Source: a virus. From it: a stretch of 58,421 nucleotides of DNA. Position 1 is the first letter of the stretch, and the number at the start of each line of letters is the position of its first letter. The DNA lies in IMG/VR virus record IMGVR_UViG_3300017963_000308, positions 1 through 58,421 of that record. One strand, given 5' to 3'. Below the pieces are notes generated by a model that did not search any database, was not told the DNA's origin, and worked only from the letters and a program-made list of their open reading frames with translations. Below, piece after piece: positions 1 to 6,230 of this stretch. Position numbers and translations under genes: made by a program.

Positions 1-3
1 AGA

Positions 4-95
4 TTCTCCTATAGCTAACAATTTGAATAGATTAATTGCTTAACAATCTTCACAAGGCAGGATTATATCTTGTGAAGACTATAAGGAATCAATCC
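4..95 (-). repeat. Type B intergenic hairpin repeat, copy 1
   Basis: This 92-bp stretch is identical to 686-777. It contains a 10-bp perfect stem, TCTTCACAAG at 47-56 pairing with CTTGTGAAGA at 69-78, with a 12-nt loop. On the minus strand it lies between the stop of the gene at 89-301 and the start of a further gene beyond the left edge, and it carries that gene's TATAGGAGAA ribosome binding site. There is no U-tract after the stem, so it is not a classic intrinsic terminator. Confidence 0.9.
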
Positions 96-301
96 AGGAA
101 ACTCGATACAATAATGCTATTGTCTTCTCTATCCCAAAGATAGGTATAATTAAAACGGAATCTCCACGGAGAATATTCCATGGTTTGTCTAATTGCCGCG
201 ATTCTGTTTGGCGGCGAATTATTAAACCCAAACTCCATCGATCTTATTACATCAGCCCACATGGGACATGGGTATAATAATCCCTTATGATAAAAAGCCA
301 T
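89..301 (-). CDS. Small hypothetical protein (70 aa), accessory operon
   Basis: Unrecognised 70-residue protein rich in aromatic residues (Tyr, Phe, Trp), with no membrane segment or zinc motif. The ATG follows a strong TATAGGAGAA Shine-Dalgarno leader shared with most genes of this minus-strand array, which supports both the start and the reality of the gene. A type A hairpin lies upstream and a type B hairpin starts at its stop codon. Small size and cassette-like spacing fit phage early or host-takeover genes, but nothing in the sequence gives a function. Confidence 0.65.
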   Translation of the reverse strand: MAFYHKGLLYPCPMWADVIRSMEFGFNNSPPNRIAAIRQTMEYSPWRFRFNYTYLWDREDNSIIVSSFLD

Positions 302-333
302 TTTATTTTCTCCTATAACTAACCTGCTTTTAA

Positions 334-387
334 TTAATCGCTCAATAAGATAGACAATGGATCCATTGTCTACCCTATGAAAGATTA
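334..387 (-). repeat. Type A intergenic palindrome repeat, copy 1
   Basis: Unit of about 55 bp centred on the perfect 20-bp palindrome AGACAATGGATCCATTGTCT at 352-371, extended by imperfect outer pairing (TTAATC with GATTAA). It overlaps the stop codon of the upstream minus-strand gene (385-678) and precedes the ribosome binding site of the next gene. The same unit occurs six times in the first 3.4 kb. Confidence 0.95.
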
Positions 388-678
388 ATCGCGCTTAACG
401 GTTTCCCATGCCAGCGTAAACTTCTCGCGCCATGTTTCTGGCACCACTTCAAGATTAAACCTCACGTTTTGACGGTGCTTATTTTTCAATCCTTGCACCA
501 CTGCCACAATAGCCGCATCGAGGCTGAATCCGCTAGCCATTAGCATGCCAACTACCGCGACCACCACGCCGCGCTGATAATCAGCATTCGCTCCGGAATC
601 TGTTTCCAATAATTCGAGAGTATCATGAAAAATATTTTTGTTTTTAATACTCTGATACTTCTTATTTTTCAATTCCAT
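385..678 (-). CDS. Small hypothetical protein with Ala/Val-rich central helix (97 aa)
   Basis: Unrecognised 97-residue protein. The N-terminal third is Lys/Asn-rich, the middle (about residues 37-64) is an Ala/Val/Gly-rich stretch that could form a helical hairpin or a weak membrane segment, and the C-terminus is basic with a Trp-containing tail. The start is fixed by the TATAGGAGAA leader seven or eight bases upstream of ATG. It sits between a type B repeat (upstream on its own strand) and a type A repeat (downstream). No function can be assigned. Confidence 0.65.
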   Translation of the reverse strand: MELKNKKYQSIKNKNIFHDTLELLETDSGANADYQRGVVVAVVGMLMASGFSLDAAIVAVVQGLKNKHRQNVRFNLEVVPETWREKFTLAWETVKRD

Positions 679-685
679 TTTATTT

Positions 686-777
686 TTCTCCTATAGCTAA
701 CAATTTGAATAGATTAATTGCTTAACAATCTTCACAAGGCAGGATTATATCTTGTGAAGACTATAAGGAATCAATCC
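686..777 (-). repeat. Type B intergenic hairpin repeat, copy 2
   Basis: Identical over 92 bp to 4-95, with the same 10-bp stem. It lies between the stop of the gene at 778-993 and the start of the gene at 385-678 and includes the latter's GGAGAA ribosome binding site. Perfect identity over 92 bp implies a recent duplication or continuing homogenisation. Confidence 0.95.
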
Positions 778-993
778 TTAATAAGTGACTACAATGTTAA
801 GTTCTTTGCCCAAAATAATCATATTCGATATATTTTGAGCTAAGAAAACATGGGGTGATTCATTGCCCACAGAAAACAAACCATTGTCTAATTCTGCAAG
901 AATCCCATAATCGATTCTACTTGTTCTATGCAAGGTAACATTTTCACCCGCATGCTTTTTTAATTCGTTAATAATAATAATATTTTGGTTCAT
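778..993 (-). CDS. Small hypothetical protein (71 aa)
   Basis: Unrecognised 71-residue protein beginning MNQNIIIINELKKH. The chosen ATG at 993 sits just past the stop of the preceding gene (TAA at 995-997), and the Shine-Dalgarno GGAG lies inside that gene's last codons. A longer reading frame extends upstream but would overlap the preceding gene in another frame, so the short start is preferred. The pair 995-1252 and 778-993 is the only one in the array without an intervening hairpin, so the two products may act together. Confidence 0.65.
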   Translation of the reverse strand: MNQNIIIINELKKHAGENVTLHRTSRIDYGILAELDNGLFSVGNESPHVFLAQNISNMIILGKELNIVVTY

Positions 994-994
994 T

Positions 995-1252
995 TTATGC
1001 TCCATATAAAGCCAAGATCTTAGCGCATGCGATTCTTTTATCTGTGTCTTCTCTTGTATCCCAATTCCTAAAAGCGGTATAATATCCATTGTCATAGAAA
1101 ACAGAGCAAACCTTGATTCCGTCAATAGTTGCGCAAACATCACCGTAAATAATATAGTCTTCATTGTTTATAGTGAACGAATCCTTACCAGATAAGACAA
1201 CACTCATGGTGTCATCAGCCCAGTTTTCCGGATTGATAGTAACAGTTTGCAT
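995..1252 (-). CDS. Small hypothetical protein (85 aa)
   Basis: Unrecognised 85-residue protein with many Asp, Tyr and Asn residues and a predicted beta-rich middle (YIIYGDVCATIDGIKVC). ATG follows CTATAGGAGAATACC, a strong ribosome binding site. It is translationally coupled to 778-993 (four-base gap, ribosome site inside this gene). Upstream on its strand lies a third hairpin type (1292-1323). Confidence 0.65.
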   Translation of the reverse strand: MQTVTINPENWADDTMSVVLSGKDSFTINNEDYIIYGDVCATIDGIKVCSVFYDNGYYTAFRNWDTREDTDKRIACAKILALYGA

Positions 1253-1291
1253 GGTATTCTCCTATAGTCTAATGGGTTAAAATCTTAATAA

Positions 1292-1323
1292 ATTACTCAA
1301 GATTTTATGGTTTCTTGAGTAAT
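1292..1323 (-). repeat. Type C intergenic hairpin
   Basis: An 11-bp perfect stem, ATTACTCAAGA at 1292-1302 with TCTTGAGTAAT at 1313-1323, and a 10-nt loop. It sits just downstream of the stop of the minus-strand gene 1334-1627, the place where types A and B sit after other genes, but shares no stem sequence with them. It therefore looks like a functional equivalent with different sequence. Confidence 0.8.
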
Positions 1324-1333
1324 CTATAAAATG

Positions 1334-1627
1334 TCAACCGTAATACCATCCAACTACAACGAAATCATTGTCATCTGTAAAATGCACCAGAATTCCAGAA
1401 AAGAAGGAATCTGACGCATAACCATGCCAGTAGTCGGGAAACATGCCGCTAGGGAATCTCGTAAACTCTCCCAAAGAATAGATATTACCTTTGTACCTAA
1501 AGAATGACATCTCCTCTATTTCTTCGGGAGTCGCCCAGTCAAATTTTTCCTTTTCTTCTTCAGTCAACTCGAAACCGCAGACCACTTCACGCTCATGGTA
1601 ATTGCTAGTGATTTTTAACTCACTCAT
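1334..1627 (-). CDS. Small acidic hypothetical protein (97 aa)
   Basis: Unrecognised 97-residue acidic protein (N-terminal half Glu-rich, C-terminal half rich in Phe, Tyr, Trp and Asp). Its ATG follows the TTAGCTATAGGAGAATCT leader with ideal spacing. Acidic, aromatic-rich small proteins are common among phage early inhibitors, including DNA mimics, but that is only an analogy here. It is followed by hairpin type C and preceded by hairpin type A. Confidence 0.65.
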   Translation of the reverse strand: MSELKITSNYHEREVVCGFELTEEEKEKFDWATPEEIEEMSFFRYKGNIYSLGEFTRFPSGMFPDYWHGYASDSFFSGILVHFTDDNDFVVVGWYYG

Positions 1628-1661
1628 TTTAGATTCTCCTATAGCTAATAACTTTTTAACA

Positions 1662-1715
1662 TTAATCGCTCAATAAGATAGACAATGGATCCATTGTCTA
1701 CCCTATGAAAGATTA
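1662..1715 (-). repeat. Type A intergenic palindrome repeat, copy 2
   Basis: Palindrome core at 1680-1699, identical to the other copies, and the flanking CGCTCAATAAGAT and ACCCTATGAAA segments are also conserved. It overlaps the stop of the gene 1713-1994. Confidence 0.95.
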
Positions 1716-1994
1716 ATCAGAGCAATAGCCTACTATGCCACGATAATATTCCCATGGGTCAATCTTGTTTTTAACGACATGCCAGCCATGCTCCAAATCG
1801 CGAATATCGCGGCGAGTCAATCGCAAAACATAAACATTGTTTTCGAGGTTGTAGTCTTCAATATAGTGTTCATGTCGTACCATCGCTCCTATGTCCTGAT
1901 ATTTTGCAAGGTGATTCTCTATTTCTTTTTGCATCTTTTTGGACGTGGGTTTAACAGTATATCCACAAAAAACCGGTTCAATAATTACTTGCAT
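1713..1994 (-). CDS. Small hypothetical protein (93 aa)
   Basis: Unrecognised 93-residue protein starting MQVIIEPVFCGYTVK, with a basic, helical centre (SKKMQKEIENHLAKYQ) and an Arg-rich segment RLTRRDIRDLEHGWHVVK that could bind nucleic acid. The frame stays open further upstream, but the ATG at 1994 is chosen because it follows the conserved TATAGGAGAA leader and avoids overlap with 2086-2526. Type A hairpins flank it. Confidence 0.65.
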   Translation of the reverse strand: MQVIIEPVFCGYTVKPTSKKMQKEIENHLAKYQDIGAMVRHEHYIEDYNLENNVYVLRLTRRDIRDLEHGWHVVKNKIDPWEYYRGIVGYCSD

Positions 1995-2026
1995 TTTATT
2001 TTCTCCTATAGCTAATCTGCTTTTAA

Positions 2027-2082
2027 TTAATCGCTCAATAAGATAGACAATGGATCCATTGTCTACCCTATGAAAGATTAAT
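2027..2082 (-). repeat. Type A intergenic palindrome repeat, copy 3
   Basis: Palindrome core at 2045-2064, identical in sequence to the other copies. It lies four bases past the stop codon of the gene 2086-2526. Confidence 0.95.
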
Positions 2083-2085
2083 TTT

Positions 2086-2526
2086 TTATTCCCAAAGATC
2101 AGAATCCTCAAACGGCCAAAATCCATAGTCTGCCCCATCTCCAGGATGACTCCCGAAGTAACAATCTTCTGGGGCAATTTCATTTAGCATATCGAAGCAC
2201 TCATCTAGTAGCCACGTAGAATCCTCTTCAGAAACATCATGGTAGTACCAAAAATCCCCATGCTCTTCCGGCGACATATCGCGATACAATTTGGTGCCGA
2301 ATACTTGGGTCAACCAATTTTGAGCAAATGGACGAGTCTGCACCACCAGATAATTATGTTCTGTTTGCATCTTAGCGACTCGTTCCGCGTCTTCTCCATC
2401 GATATAACCCAATTCCGCGGCCGCGGTCAGCGCGTCCAAAAAGGATGGTAATAAGTCTTCAGTTTTCATAGTGGCAGTGGATAAACTCGAGCAAACATCA
2501 CTTTGGGGTAATTGCTTAAAACTCAT
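2086..2526 (-). CDS. Acidic hypothetical protein (146 aa)
   Basis: The largest gene of the minus-strand array, 146 residues. It has an N-terminal helical half (KTEDLLPSFLDALTAAAELG) and a strongly acidic, Trp- and Tyr-rich C-terminus (WPFEDSDLWE end). No family is recognised. Start supported by the conserved TAGGAGAATCT leader. The acidic aromatic tail resembles that of some phage inhibitor proteins in composition only. Confidence 0.65.
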   Translation of the reverse strand: MSFKQLPQSDVCSSLSTATMKTEDLLPSFLDALTAAAELGYIDGEDAERVAKMQTEHNYLVVQTRPFAQNWLTQVFGTKLYRDMSPEEHGDFWYYHDVSEEDSTWLLDECFDMLNEIAPEDCYFGSHPGDGADYGFWPFEDSDLWE

Positions 2527-2560
2527 TTTAGATTCTCCTATAGCTAATAACTTTTTAACA

Positions 2561-2616
2561 TTAATCGCTCAATAAGATAGACAATGGATCCATTGTCTAC
2601 CCTATGAAAGATTAAT
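2561..2616 (-). repeat. Type A intergenic palindrome repeat, copy 4
   Basis: Palindrome core at 2579-2598. The unit overlaps the TAA stop of the 35-residue gene 2612-2719. Copies 2, 4 and 6 are also alike in the segment towards the next gene, so the repeat includes leader sequence. Confidence 0.95.
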
Positions 2617-2719
2617 TACCATGCCACCCAAAAATTGCCCATTTGGTTTGTTTCCAGAGGCAATATAGAGAAACAAGAAGCCCGATAGTACCTAATAATT
2701 CTGTATAATTGATATCCAC
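2612..2719 (-). CDS. 35-residue membrane peptide, GTG start
   Basis: Found by reading the gap between 2723 and the type A repeat. GTG start at 2719 with an AGGAG ribosome site in CATAGGAGTATAAAAA. The product has one hydrophobic segment (LLGTIGLLVSLYCLW) followed by a positively charged, Trp-rich tail. The start lies four bases from the stop of 2723-2938, so the two are coupled. It is probably an inner-membrane micropeptide; its function is unknown. Confidence 0.5.
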   Translation of the reverse strand: MDINYTELLGTIGLLVSLYCLWKQTKWAIFGWHGN

Positions 2720-2722
2720 TTT

Positions 2723-2938
2723 TTATACTCCTATGCTTTGCACCAGATTAATTCTTTTCCTTAAGCTGTTTGGAATTGATAACAAACTATGGTCAATAGT
2801 TAACAAATCGTTGTCATAATCGAATACCAACGCGTTATTAACCTTTTTAAGCAACGTTTCCGCACCTTTTTGTAATCCCTTAATATCATAAGCGATTGGA
2901 CCAAAGATTTCGTTATTCTCAGCATATATCTTAATCAT
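2723..2938 (-). CDS. Small hypothetical protein (71 aa)
   Basis: Unrecognised 71-residue protein (begins MIKIYAENNEIFGPI) with mixed alpha/beta character and no clear motif. The ribosome site is AAAAGGAATTAAACC, different from the TAGGAGAA leader of its neighbours. It is followed at once by the GTG of the 35-residue membrane peptide. Confidence 0.6.
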   Translation of the reverse strand: MIKIYAENNEIFGPIAYDIKGLQKGAETLLKKVNNALVFDYDNDLLTIDHSLLSIPNSLRKRINLVQSIGV

Positions 2939-2959
2939 GGTTTAATTCCTTTTGCTTAA

Positions 2960-3015
2960 TTAATCGCTCAATAAGATAGACAATGGATCCATTGTCTACC
3001 CTATGAAAAATTAAT
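2960..3015 (-). repeat. Type A intergenic palindrome repeat, copy 5
   Basis: Palindrome core at 2978-2997. It lies between the stop of 3015-3233 and the start of 2723-2938. Confidence 0.95.
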
Positions 3016-3233
3016 TAGCGTCGGGTAATATCTGTGACCCCAACATTAATCGAATTCGTGTTATAATCCCAACTTAAAATACTGTTTTGACTGAATTCGA
3101 ATCCAAACGTATCAGAATTGATATACAAATTTTCGTTTTCTAGTACCTTAAGTTTGCCCACGCAATAACCAAATGGGTGATAAATTATAACAGTATACAA
3201 TTCTAAAAAAGCTTGTAGGGTTTCTTGGTTCAT
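3015..3233 (-). CDS. Small hypothetical protein (72 aa)
   Basis: Unrecognised 72-residue, beta-rich protein starting MNQETLQAFLELYTV. Several predicted strands around a Tyr/Phe-rich centre and Asn-rich turns could suggest a small barrel, but no family is recognised. ATG follows CTATAGGAGATTATAAA. It is flanked by type A repeats. Confidence 0.6.
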   Translation of the reverse strand: MNQETLQAFLELYTVIIYHPFGYCVGKLKVLENENLYINSDTFGFEFSQNSILSWDYNTNSINVGVTDITRR

Positions 3234-3267
3234 TTTATAATCTCCTATAGCTAATAACTTTTTAACA

Positions 3268-3323
3268 TTAATCGCTCAATAAGATAGACAATGGATCCAT
3301 TGTCTACCCTATGAAAAATTAAT
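3268..3323 (-). repeat. Type A intergenic palindrome repeat, copy 6
   Basis: Palindrome core at 3286-3305. This is the most promoter-proximal copy in the minus-strand array, 17 bases after the stop of the gene 3340-3453. Confidence 0.95.
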
Positions 3324-3339
3324 TACTTGTGCTTCTTTA

Positions 3340-3453
3340 CTACATCCCTAAAAGCGAGAAAACAATAGCAGCATAAGAATCAGCCCAGTTAATTCCAATA
3401 ACCAAAATACCCAATAGGGCAGCAGAAATGCCAAATTTGATTAAGCTTAACAT
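3340..3453 (-). CDS. 37-residue hydrophobic peptide, first gene of left operon
   Basis: ATG at 3453 preceded by CCATAGGAGAAACTAAA, the same leader type as the other genes. The 37-residue product has one long hydrophobic span (ISAALLGILVIGINWA) and a hydrophobic end, so it is likely a single-span membrane peptide. It is the first gene transcribed leftwards from the 2-kb control region. Small phage membrane peptides can be holins, antiholins or exclusion factors; none can be chosen from sequence. Confidence 0.5.
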   Translation of the reverse strand: MLSLIKFGISAALLGILVIGINWADSYAAIVFSLLGM

Positions 3454-3494
3454 TTTAGTTTCTCCTATGGTTAATAATTGCGTTTTATTTTTTA

Positions 3495-3608
3495 TGCTCT
3501 ATTGCGCGCGATTACTTGCTTGGGTTTAGGCAAGCTTATATATTAATCCGATTAAGGTATATATTTTTGATGTTTAATCAGCCCATTAATATCGCGCGCA
3601 ACAGAGCA
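3495..3608. repeat. Large inverted repeat around an AT-rich core
   Basis: TGCTCTATTGCGCGCGAT at 3495-3512 is the reverse complement of 3591-3608 with one mismatch, and pairing continues partly into T-rich flanks. The 78-bp interior is AT-rich with a nested GATTAA/TTAATC pair. Such structures occur at phage origins and as operators. Confidence 0.75.
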
Positions 3609-4027
3609 CAAAAATTGTGTCTGTTGTGTTTAGTATTTTATTCCCCAGGGGTCAAACGATTGTTTTCAATCGTGGCTGTTTCACCAGCCGTGAAAAACCT
3701 TCCGTCTAGGATTACTAACAATTCCCAAAAATTCGACTAAAATTTTGGCGGTACCGATTGCCGCGTTCGTGTGAGCAAGGTTACCTATGAGATTTGGGGA
3801 CAAGTCACCCGACCGTTAATGCATTGCCGATTGTCATCACACGTTACAAAAAATCAGCGTAAAATCCAGAAGATTGTTACAAAGGCGGAAGCACAATTGC
3901 CTGGAGTTTTCTGCGAATTAAGGGCAGCTATTGCTGTTTGGATTTCACCCGGCCGGTCAGCCCCGCTTTGTCAGTTTGCCCTACTTGCAAACTCATATTC
4001 AATTCGATGTTACGGTGTTACGTGTAT

Positions 4028-4056
4028 AGAGTATCATATAGTCAAGATGTAGTCAA
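4028..4056 (-). promoter_or_regulatory. Possible leftward sigma70-like promoter
   Basis: On the minus strand TTGACT (4051-4056) is followed after 17 bp by TACTCT (4028-4033). The -35 is good and the -10 is weak. It would drive the leftward array with a leader of about 570 nt through the inverted repeat. I found no better candidate nearer the first gene. Confidence 0.3.
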
Positions 4057-4096
4057 TACCTTTGTACGAATTAGATAAAATCTCGCTAAAAATAGG

Positions 4097-4115
4097 CCAA
4101 AATAGGCTATTTTGG
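4097..4115. repeat. Short perfect inverted repeat
   Basis: CCAAAATA and TATTTTGG flank a GGC centre. It lies in the AT-rich part of the control region upstream of the phased A-tracts and could be an operator or part of an origin. Confidence 0.6.
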
Positions 4116-4183
4116 AAAGTATTCCGTACAATTATGCAAGTCCAAAATTGCGATTTGACTATTTCGAGTGTTAAGATTGACCT

Positions 4184-4264
4184 AAAATTGTACCGTAAAT
4201 TGGCCCAAATTAACCCAAAAGCCACCCAAATTACCAAAATTCCGCCCAAAATACGACTAAAAAA
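4184..4264. other. Phased A-tracts, probable intrinsically curved DNA
   Basis: A-tracts of three to six bases start at 4184, 4197, 4207, 4217, 4228, 4236, 4248 and 4259, a mean spacing close to one helical turn. They are separated by short C-rich spacers (CCC repeatedly). Regularly phased A-tracts bend DNA and are found at origins and strong promoters. Confidence 0.6.
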
Positions 4265-4474
4265 TAGTCAATACTGGGATAAAATCCAAAAAATCGGTAC
4301 AAATTTAGCCGAATTCACAATAAATTGTGAAATATTAAGCTTGTTTTACTACGCATAATGTATTTTTAGCGAAGTAAAATTTTTAGTCTAGGCTAAATTA
4401 CCAATATATGGGATCGTTGCCAGTAGAATGTCAGTATAAATAAGACATCCCTATGTAGGGTGCCGTACAATTAC

Positions 4475-4643
4475 CCATAGGACGCACTACAATGCGATAT
4501 AAGCGGATTATATGGCAGATAGGGACCATATGTCCTATGGCATATGTCAGCCCGTATAAGCTATTGTGTGGCATATAATGAAGGAACACAGAAAAGCGAG
4601 AAGAAAAGCAGCAGAAATAGAATGAAGATAGATTAAGTGTAAG
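4475..4643. repeat. Diverged repeat unit A, possible structured RNA
   Basis: Contains a 9-bp inverted repeat, CCATAGGAC at 4475-4483 with GTCCTATGG at 4532-4540, enclosing the core TAAGCGGATT plus an AGATAGG motif. It ends with a segment reading GAATGAAGATAGATTAAG that recurs in unit B. Orientation of any transcript is not known. Confidence 0.55.
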
Positions 4644-4726
4644 ATAACACGTGGCATAATCTGCCAACATAATCCGGCGGATTGCATCACATTGCAATGA
4701 TGATAACAGACTGGTATTAATCGGTA

Positions 4727-4980
4727 CTTAGGACGCGCTAGGATGTAATCTAAGCGGATTGTATGATAGATAGGTATGATTACATCTGTTTGTTATAATC
4801 TGGCCTACAATGAAGCAGGTAAGATAAAGCGTATAATTCGGTAGACTGTAGGCCAGAAGAAAAGCGGATTAATTAGTATGCTCCATTGTAGGGTACCTAT
4901 GCTATGGATCCATATGATTAACAGTGTGAGGCAGTGTAGTGGATAGAATAGAAATAGAATGAAGATAGATTAAGTGTAGT
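4727..4980. repeat. Diverged repeat unit B, possible structured RNA
   Basis: Shares with unit A the order AGGACGC, CTA, TAAGCGGATT, AGATAGG and, at its end, GAATGAAGATAGATTAAG. The enclosing stem differs in sequence: GATGTAATC (4742-4750) with GATTACATC (4778-4786). A further 11-bp perfect stem, TCTGGCCTACA (4799-4809) with TGTAGGCCAGA (4847-4857), follows an extended -10-like TGTTATAAT (4792-4799... on the plus strand). Confidence 0.55.
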
Positions 4981-5066
4981 GTAGTGTAGTGCAACATAGT
5001 CAGTATATAGTCAGGTTATAATCGAGTAGTGTATAAATGTATAAGTGAGAATAAAAAGAGTAGTCG

Positions 5067-5260
5067 AAAAAAAAAGGGGGGGGATCGAAAAAATCGGGCG
5101 GTACTTTGCGTACAGGCTCAACCCCCGCTCTCGTTTCCGCGCCACGCGCATGCGGAGCCGTCCGATCTCCCTGGGGGTCACAAGGAAAAGCAAAGCCCCC
5201 TGCCCTGGGTCGTGGGGGTGAAACGAAGTAGGGGCGTGGGGTCAGCAGCAGTAAGCAGCA
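5067..5260. other. GC-rich island with A9G8 tract
   Basis: Nine A residues followed by eight G residues (5067-5083) introduce about 170 bp of strongly GC-rich sequence with several short hairpins, unlike the AT-rich DNA before it. Overlapping frames on both strands are open but their low-complexity, basic or Pro-rich translations lack ribosome sites. Possible foreign insert or structured RNA. Confidence 0.45.
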
Positions 5261-5303
5261 GTGGTTTAATGTGGGTGTTTGTGTATATATGTTTGGGTTA
5301 GGG

Positions 5304-5332
5304 TTGACGCTTGTAAAGGTTTATGGTATAGT
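5304..5332 (+). promoter_or_regulatory. Rightward sigma70 promoter of early operon
   Basis: TTGACG (5304-5309), 17-bp spacer, TATAGT (5327-5332). The spacer contains TGTAAAGGTTT, which also occurs in the spacer of the promoter at 17646. Expected transcription start near 5339, giving a leader of about 190 nt before the first gene at 5528. Confidence 0.8.
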
Positions 5333-5371
5333 GTTTAAGCGGGTGTTGAGTACGCCTGCGGATAGGGAGCA

Positions 5372-5398
5372 GGGGGGCGGCTTGGGAAACCGCCCCCC
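5372..5398 (+). promoter_or_regulatory. Very stable GC hairpin in the 5' leader
   Basis: GGGGGGCGG (5372-5380) pairs perfectly with CCGCCCCCC (5390-5398) around a 9-nt loop. It has no following U-tract, so it is more likely an RNA-stabilising or regulatory leader element than a terminator. Confidence 0.65.
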
Positions 5399-5527
5399 GA
5401 GAAATTACAGGGAGAATTGATTGGTATGATTTGTGGGTAGGGGCATATATTGATACGAAAATGCGAAAGATATATATTTGCCCGTTGCCCACTTTGGTTA
5501 TAGAGATTCGGCTTTAGGGGAAGAGAA

Positions 5528-5752
5528 ATGAGGAAACAACCAGATCCGCAGCTAGTGGAATTTCTTAAAGAGTTTGTTGAAAGGACCGGGGGAAGTTCTT
5601 TCACGCTAATTACTCCCCGCGTTTGTGATCGGTGTGGGGATGACAGTAGGGAAGCTTTTCCCTCATTGTGGGGATTTGAGGGTGACTGGGAAGATCTGTG
5701 CAATGATTGTTTTGAAAAGTTAATGCTGATTGAGGAGTCTGAAGGTGGATGA
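5528..5752 (+). CDS. Small zinc-ribbon-like protein (74 aa)
   Basis: Unrecognised 74-residue acidic protein with two Cys pairs, CDRC near residue 33 and CNDC near residue 58, spaced as in a small zinc ribbon. ATG follows GGGGAAGAGAA. First gene of the rightward operon, after the promoter at 5304; its end overlaps the GTG start of the next gene. Zinc ribbons in this position of phage genomes often belong to regulators, but no target can be inferred. Confidence 0.65.
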   Translation: MRKQPDPQLVEFLKEFVERTGGSSFTLITPRVCDRCGDDSREAFPSLWGFEGDWEDLCNDCFEKLMLIEESEGG

Positions 5753-6230
5753 TTCTGTAAGGCAGGCTATTTATAAATATGAGGCCGAATACTGGCGCGC
5801 TAACGGCAAGATAGCCCGGTTGCGGTATAACCGGGGCTGGTATTGGCTAATACATCCCAATGGGCAGGAAGAAGATCGGGCTTGGCGGTATGGTGAGGTT
5901 AGAACTAGAACAGAAACATTAAAAAATCGTCCTTCATTTGTACTTGGGCGTGGCGTGGATGACAAGGAAGCCCGGGAGATTTACCACAAGCTGCTTGATG
6001 GTACTTATTGGGAAGGAAGGGAACGGGGAGATACGGAGAGGGCTTTTATCAGGGATCTTGAGCAAGTATTGAATCGAATGCCTTCGCAATTATGGCTATT
6101 TGCTACTGGCAACTTGCATGTGATGCGGAAGGATGAAAAGGGGCAAAGGGCTATTACCCAAGAGGGCGGCATGGATCCTGAATACATAGTTGATTCCCTT
6201 ATTGCCGATTGTGATGGGGGTGATTGGTGA
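5745..6230 (+). CDS. Hypothetical protein (161 aa), GTG start
   Basis: Unrecognised basic protein with an N-terminal Tyr/Trp/Arg-rich half and a helical C-terminal half. The GTG at 5745 is chosen because GAGGAG lies seven bases upstream. It overlaps the stop of the previous gene by eight bases, and its own TGA overlaps the next ATG (TGATG). A TTG fifteen bases further upstream is the only other in-frame choice nearby. Confidence 0.65.
   Translation: MDDSVRQAIYKYEAEYWRANGKIARLRYNRGWYWLIHPNGQEEDRAWRYGEVRTRTETLKNRPSFVLGRGVDDKEAREIYHKLLDGTYWEGRERGDTERAFIRDLEQVLNRMPSQLWLFATGNLHVMRKDEKGQRAITQEGGMDPEYIVDSLIADCDGGDW

Larger units (their letters stand above)
3454..5527. other. Intergenic control region between divergent operons
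   Basis: About 2.1 kb separating the leftward small-gene array from the rightward operon. Reading frames here are short, overlap on both strands and lack ribosome sites, so I treat it as non-coding. It contains an 18-bp inverted repeat (3495-3512 with 3591-3608), small hairpins near 3657-3690, a palindrome at 4097-4115, phased A-tracts (4184-4264), a diverged repeat pair (about 4475-4980), a GC-rich island (5067-5260) and a strong rightward promoter (5304-5332). A replication origin or genetic switch is plausible but not proven. Confidence 0.6.

Noticed and set aside
1653-1715. Reading the TAGGAGA leader as a T7-type phage promoter
   Set aside because: Only CTATAGGAGA resembles the start region; the upstream recognition part is missing and GGAG serves as ribosome site with correct spacing to ATG.
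334-3323. CRISPR array, because of regularly recurring palindromic repeats
   Set aside because: The repeats are separated by protein-coding genes of different lengths, not by short unique spacers.
3771-4052. 93-residue plus-strand frame
   Set aside because: No Shine-Dalgarno, mixed composition without domain character, and located in the non-coding control region.
4062-4358. 98-residue reading frame on the plus strand in the control region
   Set aside because: It reads through the phased A-tracts, gives low-complexity Lys/Ile-rich protein, overlaps an equally open minus-strand frame and has no ribosome site.
4475-4860. Possible tRNA genes because of several stem pairs
   Set aside because: No arrangement of acceptor, D, anticodon and T arms with a T-loop GTTCRANTC could be made; stems are too far apart.
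5029-5301. 90-residue basic/Pro-rich frame in the GC-rich island (and its minus-strand counterpart)
   Set aside because: Crosses the A9G8 tract and the promoter at 5304 would start at its end; translation looks like an artefact of GC-rich sequence.
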